A stretch of 64,000 nt of DNA, from NCBI GenBank assembly GCA_013178375.1, contig JABLXQ010000024.1:1-64000 (forward strand), written 5' to 3'. Position 1 is the stretch's first letter. Every line of letters starts with the position of its first letter. The notes below the pieces were generated by a model that ran no database searches, was not told the DNA's origin, and saw only the letters and a list, made by a program, of their open reading frames with translations. Positions 18,064 through 25,908 of this stretch are shown here, in pieces. The stretch is from Gammaproteobacteria bacterium (lineage in GTDB: Bacteria; Pseudomonadota; Gammaproteobacteria; Pseudomonadales; Ketobacteraceae). Both the position numbers and the translations under genes were made by a program.

Positions 18064-19299
18064 ATGCCAACCACCAACCAGACCTGCGTCATTATCGGTG
18101 CCAGCCATGCTGGCTCTTCACTTGCCACCACTGTCCGCAAAGACGGCTGGCTGGGCCGCATCATCGTGCTGGGCGACGAAACCGTGTTGCCCTATCACCG
18201 CCCGCCCCTGTCCAAGGCCCTGTTGATGGGGGAAAAAACCGCCGACCAGTTGGAAATCTTCAGATCGGCGGTGTATGAAAAAGCCAACATCGAACTCCGT
18301 CTTGGCGTAAGTGTGGAAAAAATCGATCGTGCCGGCAAAACCGTGCTGCTGAACAACGGTGAAACCATCGCTTATGACAAGCTGGGTCTGTGCACTGGCG
18401 CCCGGGTGCGCAAGCTGGACATTCCCGGCGCCAACCTGAAAGGCGTGCACTATCTGCGTACGCTGGCGGACGCGCAGGCCATCCAGAAGGACGTGAAAGC
18501 CGGGGGCAAGGCTGTGATCGTCGGTGGTGGCTATATCGGGCTGGAAACCGCTGCATCGCTGCGCAAGCTGGGCATGGACGTGACGGTACTGGAAATGATG
18601 AACCGCATTCTGGAACGGGTAACGGCACCGGAACTGTCGGCGTACTACAGCGATCTGCATCAGCGACATGGTGTGAACATCATCGTCAATGTGCAGGCGC
18701 TGGAATTGCGGGGAACCGATCACGTCCGGCAGGTGGTGTGCAACGAAGGCCGCATCCTGGACGCGGATTTGGTGATCATCGGCATTGGCGTGATTCCGAA
18801 TACCGAACTCGCCGCGGATGCCGGGCTGGAGATCAACAACGGCGTGGTAGTGGATGAATTCGCGCAAACCGCCGATCCGGATATTGTGGCCGTGGGCGAT
18901 TGCACCAATCATCCCAACGATCTGCTGGGCTATCGCCTGCGCCTCGAATCCGTGCCCAATGCGATGGAGCAGGCAAAGGCCGCTGCCGCCAGCATCTGTG
19001 GTCAGGCGAAACCCTATCATGCCCTGCCCTGGTTCTGGTCCGACCAGTACAACGCCAAGCTGCAGATTGCCGGCATGAATCGCGGTTACGAGCGGGTGGT
19101 GATTCGCGGCGTGCCTGCGACAGACCAGTTCACGGCCTGGTACCTGCAAGGCGATCAGGTGCTGGCAGCAGACTGCATCAACAGCCCCAAGGAATTCATG
19201 GCTGCAAAGAAAATCATCGGCCAGAAGCTAGTGTTGAAGGAAAGTGACCTGGCGGATACCAGCATCGATCTCAACGCACTCATTCCGAAAAAGGAATAA
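18064..19299 (+). CDS. FAD-dependent ferredoxin reductase (rhodocoxin/putidaredoxin reductase type)
   Basis: A 411-residue flavoprotein. The FAD-binding Rossmann motif is near residue 10 (IIGASHAGSSLA), followed by YHRPPLSKALL, a signature of class I P450 ferredoxin reductases. The NAD-binding motif is VIVGGGYIGLETAASLRKLG (about 152-171) and the second FAD motif is DIVAVGDCTNHPN. It would pass electrons from NADH to a 2Fe-2S ferredoxin such as the one at 30180-30500, and so to the P450s. It is 36 bp downstream of the Mo-hydroxylase large subunit and probably co-transcribed, so it could also connect to that enzyme. Confidence 0.92.
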   Translation: MPTTNQTCVIIGASHAGSSLATTVRKDGWLGRIIVLGDETVLPYHRPPLSKALLMGEKTADQLEIFRSAVYEKANIELRLGVSVEKIDRAGKTVLLNNGETIAYDKLGLCTGARVRKLDIPGANLKGVHYLRTLADAQAIQKDVKAGGKAVIVGGGYIGLETAASLRKLGMDVTVLEMMNRILERVTAPELSAYYSDLHQRHGVNIIVNVQALELRGTDHVRQVVCNEGRILDADLVIIGIGVIPNTELAADAGLEINNGVVVDEFAQTADPDIVAVGDCTNHPNDLLGYRLRLESVPNAMEQAKAAAASICGQAKPYHALPWFWSDQYNAKLQIAGMNRGYERVVIRGVPATDQFTAWYLQGDQVLAADCINSPKEFMAAKKIIGQKLVLKESDLADTSIDLNALIPKKE

Positions 19300-19319
19300 A
19301 CCATTCGCGTTTGCAGACA

Positions 19320-19342
19320 CGCCTCTTCGTCCTGAAGAGGCG
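19320..19342 (+). terminator. Hairpin after the Mo-hydroxylase operon
   Basis: Perfect 9-bp stem CGCCTCTTC / GAAGAGGCG with a 5-nt loop, 20 bp after the reductase stop. No T-run follows, so termination strength is uncertain. The rest of 19343-19518 shows no gene. Confidence 0.5.
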
Positions 19343-19518
19343 CTCAAAAGCGGCTTCCACTTACACCCATTCTTTTAAGCCTGTTCTTTCCCGATCCCGG
19401 CTTTCAGCACCGGTTCGCGCGCACCAGCCAGCCAAGTCATTTCCGTTGCACATAAAATTCAATGGGTTGAAAGACAGAAATTATTTGCTGTTGAAATGCA
19501 GCACAGCCAGCTGTACTC

Positions 19519-19542
19519 TATTAGTACCGTGTGGTACTAATA
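19519..19542. promoter_or_regulatory. Perfect 10-bp inverted repeat, likely operator
   Basis: Arms TATTAGTACC and GGTACTAATA are separated by GTGT. It lies 57 bp upstream of the CMD-family gene. The size and perfect symmetry suit a TetR- or MarR-type operator; the cognate regulator is not identified. No second copy was found in the window by eye. Confidence 0.6.
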
Positions 19543-19599
19543 TCCAAACCCGGAAACTTCTATTCATTGCAGAAAAGGTCATCCTGCAGAGCACCAATC

Positions 19600-20232
19600 A
19601 TGCCTAACAAGCCAATGCCTCGTATTGCCCCCCTGCTGCCACCCGATTGGGACTCCACTGCCCACGAGGCAGTGAGTGCCTTTCCCGCTGCCCGCGACTT
19701 TGTCCTGAACAACTGGGAAAACGGTGGCGCCCGCGGCATGAATGGTCTCGGCGCCATGCTGAACCACCCTGCCCTGGCCAAGGCTTTTTTGACTTTCAAC
19801 AATCATGTTGCCGCGACGAACACCCTGTCGAAACGCATCTGCGAACTGCTGATCCTGCGCATCAGCTGGCTGCGTCGCTCAGAGTATGAATTTCAGCAGC
19901 ATGTCATTCTGGGTCTGCGTGCAGGTTTGACCGCGGAAGAGATTGACCGCATCCAGGAAGGTCCTGACGCAGCAGGATGGGACACTATCGACGCCCATTT
20001 ACTGCAGGCGGCCGATGATCTGGTTTCGGATGCATCAATAAATCACGCTACATGGACCCTGCTCAGCCAGCATTTCAACACGGAGCAGCTGATCGATATC
20101 GTGTTCACGGTGGGCTGCTATGAAGTGCTGGCAATGGCGTTCAAATCGTTTGGTGTGCCCTTTGAATCCAGCCTGGAGCCAATGTCACCGAATGTCAGAG
20201 CCCGGATGAATAATTCATCTTCAATCAAATAG
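19600..20232 (+). CDS. Carboxymuconolactone decarboxylase (AhpD-like) family protein
   Basis: A 210-residue all-helical protein of the CMD/AhpD superfamily. The core region is [20 protein letters not shown], then [27 protein letters not shown], with EFQQH in place of the EW-H motif. The CxxC redox pair of true AhpD is absent, so a peroxidase role is unlikely; a decarboxylase, lactonase-like or unknown catabolic role is possible. The start at 19600 is the first ATG consistent with family members ([14 protein letters not shown]). A perfect palindrome lies just upstream. It is followed by a TauD-like dioxygenase gene, possibly in the same transcript. Confidence 0.8.
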   Translation: MPNKPMPRIAPLLPPDWDSTAHEAVSAFPAARDFVLNNWENGGARGMNGLGAMLNHPALAKAFLTFNNHVAATNTLSKRICELLILRISWLRRSEYEFQQHVILGLRAGLTAEEIDRIQEGPDAAGWDTIDAHLLQAADDLVSDASINHATWTLLSQHFNTEQLIDIVFTVGCYEVLAMAFKSFGVPFESSLEPMSPNVRARMNNSSSIK

Positions 20233-20295
20233 TTAAATCCATAAAAATCTTGTACCAAGACTAGTCATAATTAAATTTTTAGAAGGATCACAATT

Positions 20296-21135
20296 ATGTC
20301 AGCCGCTATTCAGGAAAAACTGAAAGCTACCGAAGTCAGCCCTTTCATCGGTAGCAGGGTTCATCTGAGCAAAGATGAACTGTTGAGTGGGGAATTTTCT
20401 GCCGGCCTACGCGAACTGCTCGAACAACGCGGTGTGCTCATTTTTCCTAAAATCAATTTCACAGACGAAGAGCAGGTGCGTTTTACCAAAACACTCGGCA
20501 CGCTGGCACCGGAAATGGCCGGGGAATTGCTTTACAAGGTAACGCTGGATACCAGTGCCAACTCACGGGCGGATTATCTGAAAGGCTCCTGGTACTGGCA
20601 TCTCGACGGCACCATGAACGAAGTTCCAATCCTGGCATCCATACTCTCTGCCAGAGTGCTGTCCCCCACCGGAGGCAATACCGAATTCTGCAACACCTAT
20701 TCCGCATGGGATCAGCTGCCGGAAGAAGATAAAAAACGCCTGGAAGGTCTGCGGGTAATGCACTCGGCCTGGACTTCGCTTTTCTACTATGATCCAGAAC
20801 CGAGCCTGACAAAAGCACAAGAGATGATGCGAATTGGCGAACGCATATTGCCGATGGTATGGAAGCATCGTTCCGGTCGAAAATCCCTGGTGATTGGATG
20901 CACGGCGCATCACGTGGAAGGCATGAGTGCACGCGAGAGCACCGAACTTCTGGTACGTTTGCGTGAATGGGCTACCCAGCCGCAATTCTCCTACAGCCAC
21001 AAATGGACCGTGGGCGATACTGTGATTTGGGACAACACTGGTACGATGCACCGGGCAACGCCCTATGATCCGGCGTCTGGACGCCTGATGATGCGTACCA
21101 AATTGCAGGGCGAAGAGCCTTTCGCGTACGCATAA
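20296..21135 (+). CDS. TauD/TfdA-family Fe(II)/2-oxoglutarate dioxygenase
   Basis: A 279-residue non-heme iron dioxygenase. The metal-binding facial triad is visible: H-L-D in SWYWHLDGTMNE and the distal His in NTGTMHRATPYDP; the 2-oxoglutarate Arg follows in GRLMMRTKLQG. Family enzymes hydroxylate or desulfonate diverse organics, including taurine, 2,4-D and steroid-like compounds. The substrate is not evident, but its place in a catabolic island argues for hydroxylation of the pathway substrate rather than sulfur acquisition. AGAAGGA lies 8 nt upstream of the ATG. It converges with the SDR gene at 21265. Confidence 0.88.
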   Translation: MSAAIQEKLKATEVSPFIGSRVHLSKDELLSGEFSAGLRELLEQRGVLIFPKINFTDEEQVRFTKTLGTLAPEMAGELLYKVTLDTSANSRADYLKGSWYWHLDGTMNEVPILASILSARVLSPTGGNTEFCNTYSAWDQLPEEDKKRLEGLRVMHSAWTSLFYYDPEPSLTKAQEMMRIGERILPMVWKHRSGRKSLVIGCTAHHVEGMSARESTELLVRLREWATQPQFSYSHKWTVGDTVIWDNTGTMHRATPYDPASGRLMMRTKLQGEEPFAYA

Positions 21136-21176
21136 CCTTCGTTCAAATTCTGCGCTCGAAATTGCAAGGACCTCTC

Positions 21177-21213
21177 TCCGGTTTCACCCTCTGCGAACAA
21201 GGGTGGAACCGGA
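21177..21213. terminator. Hairpin between convergent genes
   Basis: Arms of 13 bp (CCGGTTTCACCCT and AGGGTGGAACCGG, one mismatch) around a 9-nt loop, lying between the dioxygenase stop (21135) and the SDR stop (21265). An A6 run flanks the right side. It probably ends transcription from at least one side. Confidence 0.5.
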
Positions 21214-21264
21214 AAAAACAAATCAGATGCACCTCACGTTTTATCCGTACAGCGCACCAGACCA

Positions 21265-22107
21265 CTACTCCCCTTTCATCATTTTAAGAAAGCCCTCATT
21301 GGTAATCAGCAAAGGCGTATTGTCCTCGCGCATGTGCGACCACTTCAGACTGATGCCACCATCCACCGTCAAACATTGCCCTGTCATATAAGACGACATA
21401 TCCGATAGCAGAAACAAAACGGTTCCCGCCACTTCCCTGACATCGCCCTTGCGCCCCATGGGAATGGCTTTGTGTTCCAGTTCAGGATTTGGTGGCAGCA
21501 ACGATGCCGGACTCACCATGGCACCCGGCGCCACTGCATTGACGCGAATATTGGACGAAACCAGTTCAAGCGCCAACGTCCGCACCACCGACAGCACCGC
21601 GGCTTTCGCAGCGCCATAACCTATGTTGTATGGATGGGCGCCCAGGCCGGTGATGGATGAAATCGCCACCAGCGAACCCGAACGGCCTTGCCGTTGCAAC
21701 TCGGCGGCAACGGCCTGACTCATGAAAAACATGGAATCCAGGTTCTGGGAGAACAAACCCTTCCAGGTTTCCCGCGACATCCTGGTTGACGGTCCCCAGG
21801 TTTGCGGTGCGCCCGCGCCGACTACCGTCACCAGGCCATGCAGATCCCCTTTGGTTTCTCTCACGCGCTGCATGACAGTCGCCACGCCCGCATCGGTTTC
21901 GATGTCAGCGGTAACAGGAATAACGGAAAGACCTTCGGCGATTAACGGCCCAAGATGCTGATCAAGATTTTCCTGACGGCGACTGACACCGATCACAGTG
22001 GCACCGGCTTCAGCGGCCATTCGTGACACAGTGGTTCCGAGGCCGCCACCACCCGCGCCAGAGACAATTACAATACGTCCATTCAGTTGCAAGGGATTCG
22101 ATTTCAT
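21265..22107 (-). CDS. Short-chain dehydrogenase/reductase
   Basis: A 280-residue SDR. The cofactor motif is SGAGGGGLGTTVSR near residue 17; the catalytic Ser is in LVAISSITGLG, with Tyr and Lys in YNIGYGAAKAA; the C-terminal TVDGGISL is typical. The basic residues after the first strand (VSRRQ) suggest NADP preference. It would oxidise or reduce a hydroxyl/keto group of the pathway substrate. It follows another SDR gene by 54 bp on the same strand, and both may belong to the operon running leftward from 25423. The C-terminal 25 residues (LLITNEGFLKMMKGE) extend past the usual end. Confidence 0.9.
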   Translation of the reverse strand: MKSNPLQLNGRIVIVSGAGGGGLGTTVSRMAAEAGATVIGVSRRQENLDQHLGPLIAEGLSVIPVTADIETDAGVATVMQRVRETKGDLHGLVTVVGAGAPQTWGPSTRMSRETWKGLFSQNLDSMFFMSQAVAAELQRQGRSGSLVAISSITGLGAHPYNIGYGAAKAAVLSVVRTLALELVSSNIRVNAVAPGAMVSPASLLPPNPELEHKAIPMGRKGDVREVAGTVLFLLSDMSSYMTGQCLTVDGGISLKWSHMREDNTPLLITNEGFLKMMKGE

Positions 22108-22161
22108 TTTGTTGTCATTCTCCGTTTTGACTCAGGCCCCAGACCGAAGCCAGTGGTTTTA

Positions 22162-22926
22162 TTATTCGCCGGCATTCAACGCTGCGGGAGACAGATATTT
22201 GGTGGAAGACCAACCACCATCCACCACGATGGTTTGACCATTGATGAAAGAACCGCCCGGCGAACAGAGAAATGCAATGGTACTGGCCACGTCATCCACT
22301 TCACCCAGCCGGGTATGGGGCGTCATATCAACATTCATGCGGCGAAAGGCTTTGTCGTTCAGTCGCTCGCGCACCATGTCAGTCACGGTCACGCCCGGCG
22401 CGACACAATTCGCGCGGATTCCCTGAGCACCGTATTCACAGGCGATATGCAGTGTCAGCGCCGTCAATCCACCCTTCGCTGCTGAATATGCTCCGCCGCG
22501 ACGGCCGCCAATCACTGCAAATGTCGAAGTGACGTTAATGATGGCAGAACCCGGCCTCATGTGGGGGATCACCTCACGGGCCAACCGGAAAGGAGCACGC
22601 AACATGATTCCCAAAAAGCGATCCAGCGTTTCGTCGTCGGTCTCATGCAGGGGCTTCGGGCCGCCAATGCCCGCGTTGTTGACCAGAAAATCGATCTGCC
22701 CAAACCGCTTGAGGGCCAGATCCACAATCTGTTTTGGCGCATCATCCGCCGCAATATCCACCGATATAGTCACCAGGCGCTCGGGATCATTGATCGCTTT
22801 TTCCAGATTGGCCAGCTTGCCCGCGTCACGACCAACGCCGACAATACACATGCCCTTGTCATATAACTGCTTCGCAGTAGCAAAGCCAATGCCACTCCCG
22901 GCACCGCTGATAATCGCTACTTCCAT
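22162..22926 (-). CDS. Short-chain dehydrogenase/reductase
   Basis: A 254-residue classical SDR with GAGSGIGFATAKQLY cofactor loop, NNAGIGGP, catalytic Ser in INVTSTFAVIGG, and YSAAKGGLTAL. The C-terminus has the FLCSPGGSFINGQTIVVDGG end common in 3-ketoacyl reductase or alcohol dehydrogenases. A strong GGAGG precedes the ATG by 8 nt. It is probably co-transcribed with the neighbouring SDR and lies 78 bp downstream of the COX4-like gene. The substrate is undefined, though hydroxysteroid- or terpene-alcohol-type oxidation fits the context. Confidence 0.92.
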   Translation of the reverse strand: MEVAIISGAGSGIGFATAKQLYDKGMCIVGVGRDAGKLANLEKAINDPERLVTISVDIAADDAPKQIVDLALKRFGQIDFLVNNAGIGGPKPLHETDDETLDRFLGIMLRAPFRLAREVIPHMRPGSAIINVTSTFAVIGGRRGGAYSAAKGGLTALTLHIACEYGAQGIRANCVAPGVTVTDMVRERLNDKAFRRMNVDMTPHTRLGEVDDVASTIAFLCSPGGSFINGQTIVVDGGWSSTKYLSPAALNAGE

Positions 22927-23004
22927 CTTTCATTCCTCCGGTTAACCATTTTTATAAATGAACTCAAATGCAATATCTGCCATATGCAATCGTGAAAAAC
23001 GCCG

Positions 23005-23298
23005 TCACGAATTGTACTGGTAAAGCGCCACTACCGTAACAGCAAGAAAAACGAGCCAGGAATCACAGATCCAGCGCAACCAAGCTGGTCCGTGCCGAAC
23101 CTCCATAAAATGCCAGATAACAAACCGCGTCTTTACGACAGCGATTAAAATAATGCCAACCGTTACCGTAAAATCCAATGCCAGAACCGGCGCTTCGCCA
23201 CCCATGACGCTCCGTCCAGCACCCAGCCACCAGGACACCAGGGTGGTTACCACCAGAAACAGCCAAACATAGGTCAGCGAATTCCGTAGCAATGCCAT
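23005..23298 (-). CDS. Cytochrome c oxidase subunit IV-like / NorF-like membrane protein
   Basis: A 97-residue protein with three hydrophobic helices (about 7-27, 40-60 and 72-92). The segment VVKTRFVIWHFMEVRHGPAW matches the prokaryotic COX4/NorF pattern with its conserved K-x-x-x-x-x-x-H-F-M-E-x. In nitric-oxide reductase clusters NorF is a small partner of NorE. It follows the COX3-like gene by 6 bp. No heme-copper subunit I or II occurs in the window, so its partner enzyme is unknown. Confidence 0.75.
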   Translation of the reverse strand: MALLRNSLTYVWLFLVVTTLVSWWLGAGRSVMGGEAPVLALDFTVTVGIILIAVVKTRFVIWHFMEVRHGPAWLRWICDSWLVFLAVTVVALYQYNS

Positions 23299-23304
23299 CT
23301 TCGT

Positions 23305-23925
23305 CTATCTCATAAGATACAGTAACGCGAAAATGATGATCCACAACAGGTCAACCATATGCCAATAGGTGGCGCCAGATTCCACAAACGCGGTTTGCGG
23401 TGGCTTGACCGTTTTCAATTCGCGGAAAACCAGTGTCAGAATTACCAGGCCAAGAGACACATGAAGAAAATGCAGCCCGGTGAACATAAAGTAGTAAACA
23501 AAAAAATCGTCAGCACCGGCCGGTAATCCGGCACTGATTTTGATGTACCACTCGGCGGCCTTGATCAGCAGAAAGGCGACTCCACATCCCCCGCCCAGCA
23601 GAAGCCAACGTTTGGCTTGCGCAATCGCACCTGCCCTTACTGCCTGAACACAAAACGCAACCAGCAGCGAGCTGGTCAGCAACAGGATGGTATTGAAAGC
23701 CCCAATGCCTTGGCTGAGCGTTTGCTGGCCCCGCAGAAATGCCTCTGGATTCTGCCCGCGGTCAAACATATAACAGGCAAAGTAGCAGGTGAAAATCCAC
23801 AAATCGCCAATCACAAAAAACCACATCGCCGATTGCCCGGGATAGCGGCTTCGGAATTGGATTTCCTGTCCCCTTGCTGCCTCACTGCCGTTTAGCATCG
23901 CCTCAGCCGTTTCTTGAGGAATCAT
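23305..23925 (-). CDS. Cytochrome c oxidase subunit III-like / NorE-like membrane protein
   Basis: A 206-residue polytopic protein of the COX3 superfamily with five predicted helices. Hallmarks are the start of helix 1 (AMWFFVIGDLWIFTCYFACY), FMFTGLHFLHVSLGLV with the conserved H-x-x-H-V, and SGATYWHMVDLLWIIIFALLY at the end. It is NorE-sized rather than full COX3. It overlaps the upstream multi-TM gene by 4 bp (ATGA), so these are translated together. NorE-type proteins support NOR activity, but no norB or norC is seen; it may serve another membrane oxygenase or oxidase. Confidence 0.8.
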   Translation of the reverse strand: MIPQETAEAMLNGSEAARGQEIQFRSRYPGQSAMWFFVIGDLWIFTCYFACYMFDRGQNPEAFLRGQQTLSQGIGAFNTILLLTSSLLVAFCVQAVRAGAIAQAKRWLLLGGGCGVAFLLIKAAEWYIKISAGLPAGADDFFVYYFMFTGLHFLHVSLGLVILTLVFRELKTVKPPQTAFVESGATYWHMVDLLWIIIFALLYLMR

Positions 23926-24698
23926 ATTTCATCGGGCCTTAACGGAAGCCCCAATTCCTCCACAGGCTGGCTCTTGATCGCTCTGAACAGGCAAATCGTG
24001 ACGCAGGTTTGCCAGGCCACCCAGATCACTGTGCCCTGATAAAAAGAAAGCAGACCATCCCAGGCGTAAGGCCCGGTCTGCATGACAAAGACAGGCGTGG
24101 CCACCAATTCAGTCACCAGCGTCCAGATACTGAAATAGCCGAGCCACTTGGGGAAAATTCCACGCTTGTCGAGAAAAACTGCAATCGTAAAAACAACATA
24201 CTGAATCACAAAACAACCCAACGATCCCACAAAGCAGAGAAAGCCAAGATCGTAGAGCATCGCCAGAATTTCGGGATCGTACTCCGGACGAAACGCCCCA
24301 AGCGCAAACATGTAGCCGGGAAAAAGGCATCCAGGCAGACCACCGACACCCAACACGGCTATATAGGCATAACGCAGCACAGGACTGACACCTTCCATGC
24401 GTTTCATTTGCGTCAGCATCAAGCCTGAATTCAAGGCATACATTCCCAGCGACAACGCCAGCAGAACGACAGCCAGAGACAGGTTGGGTGATGTCATGAA
24501 AGCAACAATACCAGCGGTCGACAGCGTCGGGGTGGGTGGCGGCATGATCCGGCCAAGCAACACGAATATAACGCCGAATAGCGTGTAGAAAACCGGAATG
24601 GACCAGAAGCAGATCCATTGATCCAGTTTGGGATTATCAAAAAACCCTTTTGTTGCGGTTCCGCTACCGGAAGCAGGGACCAGGACCGCGCCTGTCAT
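23922..24698 (-). CDS. Polytopic membrane protein, paralogue of the upstream gene
   Basis: A 258-residue protein with about six hydrophobic helices and no family I can name. It shares with the preceding protein the ends FRPxxDPx-LxDLxF, a FP-W-x-x-F-x-I block (GIFPKWLGYFSIWTLVTEL) and a TGPYAWDGLLSF motif. These conserved charged or aromatic residues sit near helix ends and could bind substrate or cofactor. The start at 24698 is chosen because it overlaps the upstream stop by 4 bp. The chain 25423, 24698, 23925, 23298 is a tightly coupled unit, so these proteins may form one complex with the COX3/COX4-like subunits. Confidence 0.65.
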   Translation of the reverse strand: MTGAVLVPASGSGTATKGFFDNPKLDQWICFWSIPVFYTLFGVIFVLLGRIMPPPTPTLSTAGIVAFMTSPNLSLAVVLLALSLGMYALNSGLMLTQMKRMEGVSPVLRYAYIAVLGVGGLPGCLFPGYMFALGAFRPEYDPEILAMLYDLGFLCFVGSLGCFVIQYVVFTIAVFLDKRGIFPKWLGYFSIWTLVTELVATPVFVMQTGPYAWDGLLSFYQGTVIWVAWQTCVTICLFRAIKSQPVEELGLPLRPDEI

Positions 24699-25423
24699 GC
24701 TGTCTGCTCCTTCCAAGAAGATGGAACAGACAACGCTTCGTCATCCTGTTGCCGGATTGCAGCGCGCACCACAAAAAACATCACGACGACATAGAGGGCA
24801 TAGGTCGTGATATGCAGCCAGAAACTGATTGCCCCATCCCATGCCAACGGCCCTGTCTTGTACATCAATGCAAAAGCACTCGGCGCGATCAACAACGCAG
24901 TGACGATATTGAAATGGGCAACCCAGCGGGGAAATACTGGCCGAGCCCCCTTGTCCAGATAGACAGCCATCGCCAGACAAAAACTCTGCACAATAACGAA
25001 ACCCACCGGCGTAATGAAGGCAAACCAGGCCAGGTCATTAAGCAGCATCGTCAATTGTGGATCGCGGTCCGGGCGGAAGGCGGCGTTGAGCCAGGCAAGA
25101 TCGGCCAGCGCGAACAGGGTTCCGCCGTTGATCACCGCAATCAGATAGGAATAGGCGAACACCCGGCTGGCGTTCACCATGCGCATCATCTGCACGACAA
25201 TGACGGTGTAAAAAGGAATCAGCGAAACACCAATCACATTGCACAGAATCATGCTCGAACGGATATTGCCGAGATTGTCACGATAAAATGCGGCAACCTC
25301 CTCGGCACTCATCGTCGGCGACATCGGGGGAAAGAATCCCTGGAAGTTCCAGAATGCAAAGATGAACAGAGATCCGAAAAATGGAACCAGCCACAGGCAG
25401 ATGCGTTGATCTTTTGTATGCAT
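24695..25423 (-). CDS. Polytopic membrane protein of unknown function
   Basis: A 242-residue protein with about six hydrophobic helices. It begins with a cytoplasmic MHTKDQRICLWLVPFFGSLF and carries the AAFRPDRDPQLTMLLNDLAW, RPVFPRWVAHFNIVTAL and KTGPLAWDGAISFWL motifs shared with the next gene, showing a tandem duplication. It is the first gene of the leftward operon. I do not recognise the family; similar pairs would be expected beside steroid- or terpene-type catabolic genes, but that is from general impression rather than a match. A GAGG precedes the ATG. Confidence 0.65.
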   Translation of the reverse strand: MHTKDQRICLWLVPFFGSLFIFAFWNFQGFFPPMSPTMSAEEVAAFYRDNLGNIRSSMILCNVIGVSLIPFYTVIVVQMMRMVNASRVFAYSYLIAVINGGTLFALADLAWLNAAFRPDRDPQLTMLLNDLAWFAFITPVGFVIVQSFCLAMAVYLDKGARPVFPRWVAHFNIVTALLIAPSAFALMYKTGPLAWDGAISFWLHITTYALYVVVMFFVVRAAIRQQDDEALSVPSSWKEQTA

Positions 25424-25908
25424 GGATTTGTTGGCCTCGGTTTATCACTCTGCAACGATTCTACACTATTCAATCGAAACGGGGCTTACAACAAAACCAC
25501 CGCTTCACCGTTCAACATATGCAACAAAATACTCATGCTTTTTGTCTATTCCGAATCGGGCCAACGGCCGGTCTCTACACACACCCTTAGTCCTGGTTTT
25601 ACATCCAGTCCGCACTCTATATTCCCCAAATCGTCAGCCGACATTTTCGACACATTCAATCCATCGAATAAGACCAAAATCATTCAAACCATTGAAAGAT
25701 CTGGAGCCAGATTCAACCTATAGAACGCGGCATACGTATAACCTTAAATTCATTACATCTGCACAACAAAACTATTGCTGAAACAGACAAATACGCATTG
25801 CGTGACCACAGCCAATCAGATAGATTGATTTTAACTCTAAGCTTGACATGCATCCTTCTCAAAACCTGCAAATCAAGCGCATTTTAGAAGAACAATTAAA
25901 ACCAAAAT
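25424..25908. promoter_or_regulatory. Divergent promoter region with element shared by both fadL copies
   Basis: A 485-bp AT-rich gap between the leftward membrane-protein operon and fadL copy 1. ATCAGATAGATTG at 25815-25827, 82 bp before the fadL start, recurs at 35971-35983, 67 bp before fadL copy 2, pointing to a shared operator or promoter. No gene is supported inside the gap. Confidence 0.5.

Noticed and set aside
23005-23925. Annotating norE and norF as part of a nitric-oxide reductase
   Set aside because: No norB or norC in the window; similarity is at the COX3/COX4 superfamily level.
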